Origin: Caldifarciminota bacterium
Lineage (GTDB): Bacteria > Hydrothermota > Tepidihabitantia > Tepidihabitantales > Tepidihabitantaceae
DNA: 64,000 nt
Assembly: GCA_026418295.1 (NCBI GenBank)
Contig: JAOABP010000001.1
Location: 434,001-498,000 of the forward strand
Direction of reading: 5' to 3'
In this document: piece by piece, positions 34,937 through 43,711 of the stretch
How the letters are laid out: every line of letters begins with the position of its first letter
Numbering within the stretch: position 1 is the stretch's first letter
Notes under the pieces: model-generated
Told to the model about the DNA's origin: nothing
The model's input: the letters and a program-made list of their open reading frames with translations, nothing else
Databases searched by the model: none
Translations under genes and position numbers: made by a program

Positions 34937-36868
34937 TTACCTCAGCTCCTGGAGTGCCCGGCGCGCCTTTTCAAATTCCGGGTCCAGCTCCAGCACCCGC
35001 AGCCAGCGGAGATGGGCTGAATCTTTCCTGCCCTGATAATAGTCCACCAGGCCCAGATGAAACAGCGCCAGGACAAAGTTCGGGCTGTTTCGGAGCGCCT
35101 GCTCATAGCAGAACCGCGCCCGCTCCAGCTCTCCCGTGCTCAGATGGAGGTTGCCCAGGTTGTTCCAGCCTTCTGGTCCATACGGGTCAAGCTCAATCAC
35201 CCGCTCAAACATCAGCCGGGCAGAGTCCAGCTGACCGGCGGCTGCATGGACATTGCCCGCAATCCCCCAGGCATCCGCCTCCTGCGGATGGAGCCGGACC
35301 GCTGCCTGAGCGATTTTTTCTGCCTCCTCAATCCGGTTCTGTGCCAGCAGAATTGTCGCCTGCAGGGAGAGGATGTTGGTTGCCGAGTCCAGCGCCAGCG
35401 CCTGCTCAAGCGCGGTCTGTGCCCGCTCCAGCCTGCCGGTCTCATACCAGCCGTTAGCCGCCTGAAACAGGTTCTGTGCCATATCCGCCTTTCTGCCCGC
35501 ACCGGCAAGGTTGAGATTGAACAGGATCAGAGCACCGGCAAAGATCAGCCCGGCAAAGGTCCGCTCCCGCCTTTCTCTCTGGAAAAAGCTCCGGACCCCG
35601 GCAACCGCAAGCAGGAGATAGAAGGGCACCGTGGGCAGGCGGTAGCGCTCGGTGACAAAGAAGGGGATAAAGGAAAGACACCAGGCACCAAGAAAGAGAT
35701 AGACCGGCACCAGTACCCGCCACTTTTTTCTGGTGAGATAGATGCCGGCAAGCGCCAGGGGCAGGACGAACCCGAACGGAAACTTGAAAACCGGGGTCTG
35801 AAAGATGAGCCAGTTGAGGAAGGTGAACCGCTTGAAGAAGTAGATGTCCCGGTTGTTGGAAACCTCATAGCCGGCAAACCAGAGATAGAGCTTGCGCAGG
35901 GTCAGAAGCAGTGCCCTTGCCGGAGAACGGCGCCAGAACTCAAGCCCCTTGCTGATCCAGAACCGGTCAATCTCCACCCCCCTGAGCGGTCTGCCCGCGG
36001 TCTGCTCCGCAATCCGCTTGACATCGTTATAGCCGCCCCACCACGAGCCCCGGGTTCCGGGCACAATTGCGGTCGTGCCGTCCGAGTATTCGTTATTGCC
36101 GATATAGAAGTTGGTCCCTGCCTGCCAGGCGATCAGGACAAAGCTTCTGCTTTTGATGTAGTTCCGGACCGTGACCGGCAGAATCGGCACCAAGACCGCC
36201 AGTCCGAAAAGCAGTGCCCGGCTCAATCTCCGGCGATGAGGGCGCAGAAGGAGCCAGAAAAAAAGTGCCAGGACAAACACCAGCACATTCGGCCGGGCGA
36301 TCGCCCCAAGACCGAAGCACAGCCCGGCAAGCGGTAAATAGAACCAGCCCCGCTCCTCCTGATAGAGCAGGACAAAACCGGCAAGCAGAAGGAAAATCAG
36401 AAGCACTGGAATCAGCAGTTCACCGTCAAAGAAGATCAAAAGCGGATAGACCGCCATCATCAGCCCGGCATAAAAACCGGTGCGCAGGTCAAAGACCCGC
36501 CTGCCCAGCAGCATGACCAGAACACAGCCTGCCGAGCCGAGGAGCGCCTGCACCAGCCGGACCAGGAACAGATTGACCCCGAAAAGCCGGTAGAGCATCC
36601 CGAGAAACAGCGGATAGAGCGGTGCCCGGAAATAGGCATCGTTGATGAACTCCAGCCCCCGGCTGACTGCGAGCGCCCACTGGTGATGATAAAGCCCGTC
36701 CAGCTGGGGCGCATAAAACAGCGGGTCATTAGCCCGTGCCTGCAGGAGATAAACCAGCCTGAGCCCGAACGCCAGCGCAAACACCAGCACCGGACCAAAG
36801 CGCCGGAGCGGTTCGGGCTCCTTCACCGTTACTGCCTTTCGCCCGGCTGGCTGCGGTCTTCTGCCCAT
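34937..36868 (-). CDS. Membrane glycosyltransferase (GT39/GT83-like) fused to TPR repeats
   Basis: 643 residues. The N-terminal 450 form a polytopic glycosyltransferase of the ArnT/PMT class. The first segment VFALAFGLRLVYLL is followed by a short periplasmic loop with acidic residue (APQLDGLYHHQWA). The PLYPLFLGMLYRLFG helix and conserved EIDRFWISKGLEFW also fit. These enzymes transfer sugar from a lipid-linked donor to lipid or protein at the outer face. The C-terminal 180 residues are TPRs (NGWYETGRLERAQTALEQAL, WGIAGNVHAAAGQLDSARLM, WNNLGNLHLSTGELERARF, LFHLGLVDYYQGRKDSAH). The -10 is 6 nt from the ATG, so it is probably leaderless. Protein O-glycosylation is possible; the substrate is unknown. 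Confidence 0.82.
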   Translation of the reverse strand: MGRRPQPAGRKAVTVKEPEPLRRFGPVLVFALAFGLRLVYLLQARANDPLFYAPQLDGLYHHQWALAVSRGLEFINDAYFRAPLYPLFLGMLYRLFGVNLFLVRLVQALLGSAGCVLVMLLGRRVFDLRTGFYAGLMMAVYPLLIFFDGELLIPVLLIFLLLAGFVLLYQEERGWFYLPLAGLCFGLGAIARPNVLVFVLALFFWLLLRPHRRRLSRALLFGLAVLVPILPVTVRNYIKSRSFVLIAWQAGTNFYIGNNEYSDGTTAIVPGTRGSWWGGYNDVKRIAEQTAGRPLRGVEIDRFWISKGLEFWRRSPARALLLTLRKLYLWFAGYEVSNNRDIYFFKRFTFLNWLIFQTPVFKFPFGFVLPLALAGIYLTRKKWRVLVPVYLFLGAWCLSFIPFFVTERYRLPTVPFYLLLAVAGVRSFFQRERRERTFAGLIFAGALILFNLNLAGAGRKADMAQNLFQAANGWYETGRLERAQTALEQALALDSATNILSLQATILLAQNRIEEAEKIAQAAVRLHPQEADAWGIAGNVHAAAGQLDSARLMFERVIELDPYGPEGWNNLGNLHLSTGELERARFCYEQALRNSPNFVLALFHLGLVDYYQGRKDSAHLRWLRVLELDPEFEKARRALQELR

Positions 36869-36874
36869 CGCTCA

Positions 36875-36902
36875 AATTTAGCCCGGACGGGTCAGAGGTC
36901 AA
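36875..36902 (-). promoter_or_regulatory. Promoter of glycosyltransferase-TPR gene, leaderless type
   Basis: On the minus strand: TTGACC (36897-36902), 16-bp spacer, TAAATT (36875-36880), 6 nt to the ATG. Confidence 0.6.
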
Positions 36903-37096
36903 CCGGTTCCGCCCTGAGCCCGCCATACCCCACTCTGTTTTTCCTCCCCATAAAGTTAGAGTCATAGAAAATGCCCAATTTCACATTGAAGCCAACCCGT
37001 CATCACTAACCTGCAGAATTTCATAAAGTTGCAGATTTATACCCCGGAAAAGCCTGTAGACCGGGCAGTTCCGGGTACCCCTGCCGGCTCCGAATC

Positions 37097-37124
37097 TTGA
37101 TTTGAGACCCCCTTTTTCTATAAT
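37097..37124 (+). promoter_or_regulatory. Promoter of PLP-homeostasis gene, leaderless type
   Basis: TTGATT (37097-37102), 16-bp spacer, TATAAT (37119-37124), 6 nt to the GTG at 37131. Confidence 0.7.
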
Positions 37125-37130
37125 CGGCTC

Positions 37131-37817
37131 GTGGGTGTTGCGGAGAACCTGAAACAGATTCAGGCGCGGATTGAGTCCGCCTGTGCCCGTGCGGGCAGAG
37201 ACCCGAAGGAGATCAAGCTCGTGGCGGTATCCAAGAACCAGCCGGTGGCGCTGATTGAGGAGGCGATTGCCGCGGGCGTGACCATCTTCGGTGAAAACCG
37301 GGTGCAGGAGGCAGCCGCCAAGATTCCGCTCATCAGGACACCGGTCCGGTGGCATCTGGTCGGCACCCTGCAGACGAACAAGGTCAAGAAGGCGCTGGAG
37401 CTGTTCAGCATGATTCAGAGCGTGGACTCACTCCATCTGGCTGAGGAGCTGCAGCGCCGGTGTGAGCAGAAGGATATGAAGATTCCGGTGCTCATCGAGG
37501 TCAACACCTCGGGTGAGCCGACCAAGCACGGTGTTTCGCCTGAAGGACTGCCCGAACTGCTGGGTCAGATTCTGTCACTTGACCGGCTCGTGGTTCAGGG
37601 GCTGATGACCATCGGTCCGGGGCTGGCGGTTGAGAATCCGGAGGCGTCAAGAGCCTGCTTCCGCCTGCTCTTCCGGCTGAAACAGGAGCTCAAGCAGCGG
37701 TTTGGCATCCCTCTGCCCGAGCTGTCCATGGGGATGAGCTCCGACTTTGAGGTCGGAATTGAGGAGGGGGCAACGATGATCCGGATCGGCACCGCCCTTT
37801 TCGGTCCGAGACAGTAG
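37131..37817 (+). CDS. yggS: PLP homeostasis protein (YggS/PROSC family)
   Basis: It binds pyridoxal phosphate and keeps free PLP and amino-acid pools in balance; it has no known enzymatic activity. There are 228 residues, alanine-racemase-like barrel. The PLP lysine is in KLVAVSKNQP (about residue 29), and ENRVQEA, WHLVGTLQTNK, LIEVNTSGEPTKHG and LSMGMSSDFEVGIEEGATMIRIG are family-defining. It starts with GTG and has no leader. The following metallopeptidase starts 1 nt after its stop. Confidence 0.95.
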   Translation: MGVAENLKQIQARIESACARAGRDPKEIKLVAVSKNQPVALIEEAIAAGVTIFGENRVQEAAAKIPLIRTPVRWHLVGTLQTNKVKKALELFSMIQSVDSLHLAEELQRRCEQKDMKIPVLIEVNTSGEPTKHGVSPEGLPELLGQILSLDRLVVQGLMTIGPGLAVENPEASRACFRLLFRLKQELKQRFGIPLPELSMGMSSDFEVGIEEGATMIRIGTALFGPRQ

Positions 37818-37818
37818 C

Positions 37819-38187
37819 GTGGACAGCGGGCAGTTTCTGCAGCTGGTTGAGGAGGTAGTTCAGAACCTGCCCGATTTCTTTACCTCAAGAATAAAAAATC
37901 TGAGTGTCATGGTGATGCCGGTCGCACCGCCGGAACTGGCACAGGAGCTGGGCAGACACCCGTGGTCAATCCTCGGCGTCTATCAGGGGATTCCCTATAA
38001 CCGGCGCGGTCCGTTCTATGGCAATGTCCTGCCGGATACGATTGTCATCTTTCAGCAGCCGATTGAAGCCCGGTGCCGGAATGAGCAGGAGATCCGGGAG
38101 CTGGTGCGCCGGGTGACGATCCACGAAATCGGCCATTACTTCGGGCTCTCGGACGAGGAGCTTTACCGGCTGGAGCGGGAAAAATAA
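37819..38187 (+). CDS. Minimal zinc metallopeptidase (metallopeptidase family with HEIGH)
   Basis: A 122-residue protein with a zincin active site HEIGHYFGLSDEEL near the C-terminus (about 107-120) and the N-terminal PPELAQELGRHPWSILGVYQGIP and LPDTIVIFQQPIE motifs of the minimal-zincin family. No signal peptide. The substrate and role are unknown. It starts with GTG one base after the stop of the PLP homeostasis gene. A bidirectional terminator follows at 38190. Confidence 0.85.
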   Translation: MDSGQFLQLVEEVVQNLPDFFTSRIKNLSVMVMPVAPPELAQELGRHPWSILGVYQGIPYNRRGPFYGNVLPDTIVIFQQPIEARCRNEQEIRELVRRVTIHEIGHYFGLSDEELYRLEREK

Positions 38188-38189
38188 AA

Positions 38190-38217
38190 GGGGGTCGTTG
38201 CCGACCCCCTGATTTTT
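38190..38217. terminator. Bidirectional intrinsic terminator
   Basis: Stem GGGGGTCG (38190-38197), loop TTGC, CGACCCCC (38202-38209), then TGATTTTT on the plus strand and TTTTATTTTT on the minus strand. It separates convergent genes. Confidence 0.85.
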
Positions 38218-38227
38218 CAGGCCGGTC

Positions 38228-39946
38228 TTACCGGTTGAGCACCAGTTTGTGGGTTGCGGAACCGGCCGGGCTCTCCAGACGGACGAGATAGATCCCGTTG
38301 GCAAGCGTGCTCAGGTCAACCTCGGTCCTGCCCGAACGGACACCTTCCGCGGAATACAGCTCGCGCACCATTCTGCCGGTCGCATCGTAGAGTGCCAGCT
38401 GCACCCGGGAGACCGCCGGCACCTGCCAGCGCACCAGCAGCCGGTCCTGTGCCGGATTGGAGAACCGCAGCTCCGCATTGCGCAGATTCGGGTTGTAACC
38501 CTCCTCCACGCCGACACCACCCAGTGCGGATGCGGAGATGAACAGTTCGCCGTTGGTCCAGGGTATCCAGCCGCCCGGCGTGCCGTAGTAGCTTCTGCTG
38601 TCGGTGGTGTCATCGGCAAGCGATGAGGGATGGCCTGAGGAGTGAACCGGCGCCACCGCCACATAGAACTCGCCCGAGGTGAAGATCAGCATTGAATCCA
38701 GGTCATACGCCTTGATTGCGCCCGGTGCGCCTGCCGGTGCCTCAATGTCCGGAGACTGATACAGCAGGGTGGTGCCGTCGCCTGCATAAATCTTGAACCG
38801 GAAGGTGGAGTCAGGCCAGGGATAGGACGGGTGGAGGTAGAACTGGGTCCGGACCCGGTTGACACCGACCGGATACTGGAGCCCGAACTGCGCCGGGTTG
38901 AACTTGACCGCCCGCTCCGGTGATGCCCAGGTCAGCCAGCGCGGGTTGTTGTAGTTCGCATACTCAATCCAGCGGGCAACACTCAGATCATAGATAATCG
39001 TATCGTCATAAGGATACTGCTCTCCCGCCGCCTCGGTCCAGACAAAAATCCGGTAGGCACCGGTAACTGCGGGAATCCGCCAGGCAGGCGAGAAGTTCAT
39101 CTGCGCAGTCTGACCCCGGGTCAGATTGGCGCTCGTGGTCATCGTGTCCTCATACACATAACCCTGCGGACCGGTGATCTTCAGCCGGACCGGCGTACCC
39201 AGCGGCAGCTGATCAGTCCCCAGGTTCCTGATTGTCGCCCGGATATTCAGGTTGACATTGGGCAGGGTGTCCGGCGGCATCGCCGCAGCAAAATACAGGG
39301 TCGCCGCATCGGTTGCCGGCGGGTCCCACTCCACGACCGAACGGATCAGCCATTCGCCGCGCCGCGCATCCTCGGAAAATGTGCCGTTCAGATAGGACCA
39401 CATCATATGGGAAGGTGCGTTGTTTGCCACATCAATGGAAAGTCCGGGACAGATCGGATAGGAGTCCACCTGCACATAGAAGATGTAGTAATTGGAGCCG
39501 ACCACCGGTTCATTAATGGAGACATAGTTCCACTGACCACGGGTGATCGTGAGTGTATCCGAATGCCAGATTTCGGTTCCCGGTGAACCACCCGGACCGT
39601 CATCCGCATACACCCTGACCATTGCCCTTGTGCCACCGGGCACCGGCCAGCCGGAGTAGAAGTGCACCAGTGCACCCTTGAGTGTGAAACTCGGTGCGGG
39701 TGCAATGAACTTCACACCCCAGCCATTCCCGCCCTGATTCCATGCCCAGGCGCTCGCCGGCATGTTGTCATCATACTTGAAGGTGTCAATCACCGAATAG
39801 GGGATCTCGTTTGCCGGCGGGAAAATCCCCGGCTCCGGATCAGGAATGGTATAATGGTGGGTCGGGGTCGGGCTGAGCCAGCGCTCCTCTGCGCCGAACG
39901 CCACGACCGCCAGCACCATCATGATTATTAATGCTACCTTGCGCAT
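38228..39946 (-). CDS. Secreted protein with CARDB-like region and sorting tail
   Basis: 572 residues from the ATG at 39946, with AAAGGAG at 5-6 nt. Signal MRKVALIIMMVLAVVAFG. Residues 60-200 form a jelly-roll-like region (FKYDDNMPASAWAWNQGGNG, ARGEWLIRSVVEWDPP). Residues 235-330 resemble a CARDB-type domain (NLNIRATIRNLGTDQLPLGTP and on). The end is the tail (VQLALYDATGRMVREL ... LANGIYLVRLE). Exported, function unknown. Confidence 0.83.
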   Translation of the reverse strand: MRKVALIIMMVLAVVAFGAEERWLSPTPTHHYTIPDPEPGIFPPANEIPYSVIDTFKYDDNMPASAWAWNQGGNGWGVKFIAPAPSFTLKGALVHFYSGWPVPGGTRAMVRVYADDGPGGSPGTEIWHSDTLTITRGQWNYVSINEPVVGSNYYIFYVQVDSYPICPGLSIDVANNAPSHMMWSYLNGTFSEDARRGEWLIRSVVEWDPPATDAATLYFAAAMPPDTLPNVNLNIRATIRNLGTDQLPLGTPVRLKITGPQGYVYEDTMTTSANLTRGQTAQMNFSPAWRIPAVTGAYRIFVWTEAAGEQYPYDDTIIYDLSVARWIEYANYNNPRWLTWASPERAVKFNPAQFGLQYPVGVNRVRTQFYLHPSYPWPDSTFRFKIYAGDGTTLLYQSPDIEAPAGAPGAIKAYDLDSMLIFTSGEFYVAVAPVHSSGHPSSLADDTTDSRSYYGTPGGWIPWTNGELFISASALGGVGVEEGYNPNLRNAELRFSNPAQDRLLVRWQVPAVSRVQLALYDATGRMVRELYSAEGVRSGRTEVDLSTLANGIYLVRLESPAGSATHKLVLNR

Positions 39947-39981
39947 CACTGCTCCTTTCGTTAATTGCCGTCTCACCTAAA

Positions 39982-40000
39982 CTGCCCGCTTCACGGGCAG
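39982..40000 (-). promoter_or_regulatory. Leader hairpin of secreted protein gene
   Basis: CTGCCCG/CGGGCAG stem (7 bp) with loop of 5 nt in the 5' leader between the -10 (40004-40009) and the AAAGGAG of the 39946 gene. It may stabilise or regulate the mRNA. Confidence 0.5.
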
Positions 40001-40003
40001 AAA

Positions 40004-40032
40004 ATGTTATCCCAGAAACCCAAAAAAGTCAA
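40004..40032 (-). promoter_or_regulatory. Promoter of secreted protein (38228-39946)
   Basis: On the minus strand: TTGACT (40027-40032), 17-bp spacer, TAACAT (40004-40009). The next gene has a divergent promoter at 40051. Confidence 0.6.
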
Positions 40033-40050
40033 GCAGTTTCAAAACGGTGT

Positions 40051-40078
40051 TTGACACCGGTGCGATTCATAATATCAT
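40051..40078 (+). promoter_or_regulatory. Promoter of symporter pair
   Basis: TTGACA (40051-40056), 16-bp spacer, TATCAT (40073-40078), then 8 nt to the ATG of the small membrane ORF. Confidence 0.55.
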
Positions 40079-40086
40079 TATAGTTT

Positions 40087-40197
40087 ATGAATGGTCCGTT
40101 CAACTGCCCCTGGCTCACCTTTACCGCCATTCTCGTGGCGCTCGGCTCGGTCCTGGCTGCGGTAATCTGGGCGGTCATTACCAGGCTGGAGGAGTAA
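40087..40197 (+). CDS. Small membrane protein, probable symporter accessory protein
   Basis: A 36-residue ORF, MNGPFNCPWLTFTAILVALGS followed by a single hydrophobic helix and a short basic/acidic tail (ITRLEE). Its stop overlaps the symporter start (TAATG), and its last codons supply the GGAGGAG Shine-Dalgarno for the next gene. Small single-span proteins located directly before SSS-family symporters are annotated in other bacteria as accessory proteins, so this is the likely role. The promoter lies immediately upstream, with almost no leader. Confidence 0.7.
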   Translation: MNGPFNCPWLTFTAILVALGSVLAAVIWAVITRLEE

Positions 40198-41621
40198 TGA
40201 ATCCGGCGGTCGTCTATGCCCTGGTGCTCTTTTTCTATCTTGCCACCCTGTTTGTCATCGGTCTGGTTACGAGCGCCCGGATGAAACGTTCGGCTGAGGG
40301 GTTCTATCTCGGTTCCCGCTCACTCGGACCCTGGGTCACCGCCTTCTCCTTTGTCGCCGCCTACTTCTCCTCGGTCGTCATCATCGGAGGCGGCGGATTC
40401 GGCTATAAATTCGGCATGTCAACCTTGTGGATCGGCGCCACCAATGTCCTGGTCGGCACCCTGCTTGCCTGGATTATCCTGGGTAAACGGACCCGCGCCC
40501 TGACCGCCCGGCTCGGTGCGATCACCCTGCCGGACCTCCTTGCCAAACGTTATTCCTCCCCCGCAGTCCGGATCTACTCCGCGCTCATCATCGGCATCTT
40601 TCTGCTCATCTACAGCGTCTCAGTCCTGCAGGGTATGGGCCACTCCTTTTCGGTGCTGATGGACATCCCCTATATCTACGGACTTTTGATCTCCGGGGTC
40701 ATCATCATCGTCTATGTCGCACTGGGCGGCTATCTGGCGGTGGTCTGGACCGGTTTCTTTCAGGCCTGGATCATGATCTTCAGCCTGCTGCTTCTGACCG
40801 CGGCGGCGGTCGCCCGTGCCGGCGGACTGAACCAGCTCTTTACCCGGCTCGCCGAATTTGAAGGCGGACGTTATGTCCAGACGCCGGGCGCCTGGAGCTG
40901 GGCAGGACTTCTGTCCTATGCCGCCATTGTCTCCTTCGGGGTCTGGGGCATGCCCCAGCTTGTCAGCCGGTTCTACTCGATAAAAAGTGTCAAGGTGCTG
41001 AAGCTGGGCACGGTGCTGGCAACGGTCGGCGCCACCATGGCACTCCTCCCCTATTTCAACGGTGCTGCCACCCGGCTGTTCTTTCCCCAGCTTGCCAACC
41101 CGGATCAGGCGATCCCCAGCCTGGTCAAGTCCAGCCTCTCCCCCTTCTTTGCCGCCATCTTTCTCACCGGCGTCGTGGCTGCCGGCATGTCCACCTTTGC
41201 CGCGGTGCTGATCACCGCTGCCAGTGCGATTGTCAAGGATCTGGTCCGGGACAGCTTCAATGCCCGGCTCAGCCCGGAACGGGAACTGCTTGTCTCCCGG
41301 CTCGTTGCCGCCGGGATCGGCATCATCGCCTTTGTCATTGCCATCAAACCGCCGGCGATGATTCTGGTCATCACCGGATTTTCCTGGGCGGTCATTGCCG
41401 CCACCACCCTCTGGCCCTATCTGTTCGGACTTTACTGGCGGCGGGCGGGCCGGATCGCCGCCTTTGTCTCCATGCTTGCCGGCTCGCTGACCGCACTCCT
41501 CTGGATGGCGCTGAAAAACCCGTTCCGGATTCACGGCTTCATTCCGGGGATAGTCGTGAGCCTGCTCTTCTTTGTCATCCTGACACTGCTCTTCCCGGAG
41601 AAAAAATTTAAAGACTCTTAA
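40197..41621 (+). CDS. Sodium:solute symporter (SSS family)
   Basis: 474 residues from the ATG at 40197. This start is preferred over an upstream in-frame opening because it lies after GGAGGAG and overlaps the small ORF's stop. About 13 membrane segments; N-terminal loop SAEGFYLGSRSLGPWV and AYFSSVVIIGGGGFGYKFG match SSS signatures. YVALGGYLAVVWTGFFQAWIM and VSFGVWGMPQLVSRFYSIKSVK, which contains the motif found in proline/pantothenate-type symporters, follow. The substrate is unknown. The M1 aminopeptidase follows directly after the stop, so uptake of amino acids or small peptides is plausible. Confidence 0.92.
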   Translation: MNPAVVYALVLFFYLATLFVIGLVTSARMKRSAEGFYLGSRSLGPWVTAFSFVAAYFSSVVIIGGGGFGYKFGMSTLWIGATNVLVGTLLAWIILGKRTRALTARLGAITLPDLLAKRYSSPAVRIYSALIIGIFLLIYSVSVLQGMGHSFSVLMDIPYIYGLLISGVIIIVYVALGGYLAVVWTGFFQAWIMIFSLLLLTAAAVARAGGLNQLFTRLAEFEGGRYVQTPGAWSWAGLLSYAAIVSFGVWGMPQLVSRFYSIKSVKVLKLGTVLATVGATMALLPYFNGAATRLFFPQLANPDQAIPSLVKSSLSPFFAAIFLTGVVAAGMSTFAAVLITAASAIVKDLVRDSFNARLSPERELLVSRLVAAGIGIIAFVIAIKPPAMILVITGFSWAVIAATTLWPYLFGLYWRRAGRIAAFVSMLAGSLTALLWMALKNPFRIHGFIPGIVVSLLFFVILTLLFPEKKFKDS

Positions 41622-41636
41622 ATGAAAGGAAGAAAA

Positions 41637-43652
41637 ATGAGATCAATCTTGAGTATAATTACCAGCATTATTGCAGGTCTTCTGACCATCGGTTCCGCCC
41701 AGCCGTTGACTGAGGGCAAGTTTACCCTCTTTCCCCGTTCGAGCTGGTCCTTTGCCGAATCCACCCATCACTTTGATGTCCGGCACTACCGGATTGACCT
41801 GGACCTCCCGATGAACTCCGGTGCCATGACCGCGCACTGCCGGGTTGAACTGATTGCCCGGCACGACCACTTTGACACCTTCAGCCTGCACTTCGTCAAT
41901 CTGGTCTGCGACTCGGTGCGGCGTGACGGCAACCCCTGCACCTTCACCACCGGCTCCGGCAGACTGCTGATCGACCTGGACCGTGAGTTCTCAAATGGCG
42001 AATCGCTGGCGGTTGACATCTACTACCGGCGCAATGCCGGCACCCAGAACCGCGGCTTCTACTACTATTCCCGGGGAACACAGGGCATTCCCTATGCCAT
42101 CTGCTACTCCACCACCGAACCTTCTGATGCCCGCTACTGGTTTCCCGGCTTTGACGAACCCTGGGACAAGGCGGAGCGGGGCTGTCAGGTGAACATCACC
42201 ACCCCGGACACCATGTCCGGCTGTGCCAACGGCACGCTTGACAGTGTTACCGTCAGCGGGGGCAGGAAAACCTGCTGGTGGACCCACCGCTATCCGATCA
42301 GTACCTATCTCGTCACCTTTGCCGCCTCGCGCTGGGCAAGATTCACCCAGTGGTACCATCCGGCACCGGGCGAATCGGTTCCAATTATGAACTTCATGTG
42401 GCCCGGAGACTCCAGCCGGGCGGTCAATGCCTTCCGCAATGTTCCGGACATGCTTGAATTCTTCTCCGACTCCAGCCGTTACGGACCCTACCCCTTTGCC
42501 GCAGAAAAATACGGCCATGTGGTTGCCTATCCGTTCCAGTGGGGTGGAATGGAAAACCAGACCCTGACCATGGTCCACCGCTACTGGATCACAAACGGCA
42601 ATGACAACGGCATCGCCCATGAACTTTCCCATCACTGGTGGGGCGACATGGTCACCTGTCTGGACTGGCGCAACATCTGGCTCAATGAGGGCTTTGCCAC
42701 CTACTCCGACGAACTGTTTACCTGCCACCAGCAGGGGCTGAACTCATTCTACACCCTGATCCGCTCCCGTGCCCGCGACTACTTCTCCGAAGAGTCCACC
42801 GACACCCATCCGATTTATGCTCCGCCTTCCGGACATGAGTTTGACTGGGGACACTCCTACTGCAAGGGCGCCTGGGTCCAGCACATGCTCCGGTATGTGA
42901 TGGGCGATACCGTCTGGAACCGGCCCGGCATCTTCTTCTCCGCCCTGCGCGCCTATGGCGAAAGTCTGAAATACCGCAACGCTTCAACCGCAGACTACCA
43001 GCGCATCTGCGAACGGATCACCGGACTTGACCTCAGCTGGTTCTTTGACGAATGGGTCTACTCCCATGGCTATCCGGTTTACACCGTCGGCTGGCAGAGT
43101 GTGCCTGCGGGTGACTCCTGGGAGCTGGTAATTGACCTGAGCCAGAACAATATGAGCGGTGCGCCCGCAATCTTCCACATGCCGGTGGAGGTCCGGGTGC
43201 TCTTTAACGGCACCGATACCATAATCCGCTACCCGGTTTCCGCCAATCCCCAGCGCAACCGGTTCCGGTTTGCTTCTGAACCGATCGGCATTGAATTTGA
43301 TCCGAACGAATGGATTCTTGATGTCCACACGGTCAACACCGGCATTGCCTCGGATCAGGCGGGCAGCCCCCTGCCGCCGGTTCCGGAACTGCTGATCCGC
43401 ACCAGCCTGACCCGTGCTCCGGTAAAAATTGAATACACACTTCCCCGGACCACACCGCTGGAGCTGGCGGTTTTTGATCCCGCCGGCAGACAGCTCACCC
43501 GCCTGCACCACGGAATACACGGACCGGGGAGATTCGGCATTGTCTGGAATGGCACCGATGCTGCGGGCAGACCCCTGCCGGCAGGAGTCTATCTGGTCCG
43601 GCTGTCAACACCAGAAGCAATGCGGGGGGCAAGGCTGACTCTGCTGAACTGA
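41637..43652 (+). CDS. Secreted M1-family aminopeptidase with C-terminal FlgD-like tail
   Basis: 671 residues from the ATG at 41637, with AAAGGAAG in the preceding 13 nt; an ATG at 41622 has no spacing from the symporter stop. Signal MRSILSIITSIIAGLLTIGSA. The gluzincin site HELSHHWWG (about residue 328) is followed by NEGFATYSDEL (third ligand), and the substrate motif GGMENQTL comes earlier. The C-terminal module ELAVFDPAGRQLTRLHHG ... LPAGVYLVRLS resembles FlgD-Ig and sorting tails. It releases N-terminal amino acids outside the cell; the adjacent symporter could import them. Confidence 0.92.
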   Translation: MRSILSIITSIIAGLLTIGSAQPLTEGKFTLFPRSSWSFAESTHHFDVRHYRIDLDLPMNSGAMTAHCRVELIARHDHFDTFSLHFVNLVCDSVRRDGNPCTFTTGSGRLLIDLDREFSNGESLAVDIYYRRNAGTQNRGFYYYSRGTQGIPYAICYSTTEPSDARYWFPGFDEPWDKAERGCQVNITTPDTMSGCANGTLDSVTVSGGRKTCWWTHRYPISTYLVTFAASRWARFTQWYHPAPGESVPIMNFMWPGDSSRAVNAFRNVPDMLEFFSDSSRYGPYPFAAEKYGHVVAYPFQWGGMENQTLTMVHRYWITNGNDNGIAHELSHHWWGDMVTCLDWRNIWLNEGFATYSDELFTCHQQGLNSFYTLIRSRARDYFSEESTDTHPIYAPPSGHEFDWGHSYCKGAWVQHMLRYVMGDTVWNRPGIFFSALRAYGESLKYRNASTADYQRICERITGLDLSWFFDEWVYSHGYPVYTVGWQSVPAGDSWELVIDLSQNNMSGAPAIFHMPVEVRVLFNGTDTIIRYPVSANPQRNRFRFASEPIGIEFDPNEWILDVHTVNTGIASDQAGSPLPPVPELLIRTSLTRAPVKIEYTLPRTTPLELAVFDPAGRQLTRLHHGIHGPGRFGIVWNGTDAAGRPLPAGVYLVRLSTPEAMRGARLTLLN

Positions 43653-43677
43653 TTCCGGCCAGAACCGACTGCAGATT

Positions 43678-43705
43678 TTGACTGCACCGGAGCGAAAAGT
43701 AGAAT
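43678..43705 (+). promoter_or_regulatory. Promoter of UPF0158 gene, leaderless type
   Basis: TTGACT (43678-43683), 16-bp spacer, TAGAAT (43700-43705), 6 nt to the GTG at 43712. Confidence 0.65.
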
Positions 43706-43711
43706 AGTCCG

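Noticed and set aside
35057..36337. Plus-strand ORF of 426 codons opposite the glycosyltransferase
   Set aside because: Shadow frame with low-complexity Arg/Gln/Pro composition and no recognisable domain.
40620..41534. Minus-strand ORF of 304 codons opposite the symporter
   Set aside because: Antisense shadow with charged low-complexity composition; the symporter membrane helices are unambiguous on the plus strand.
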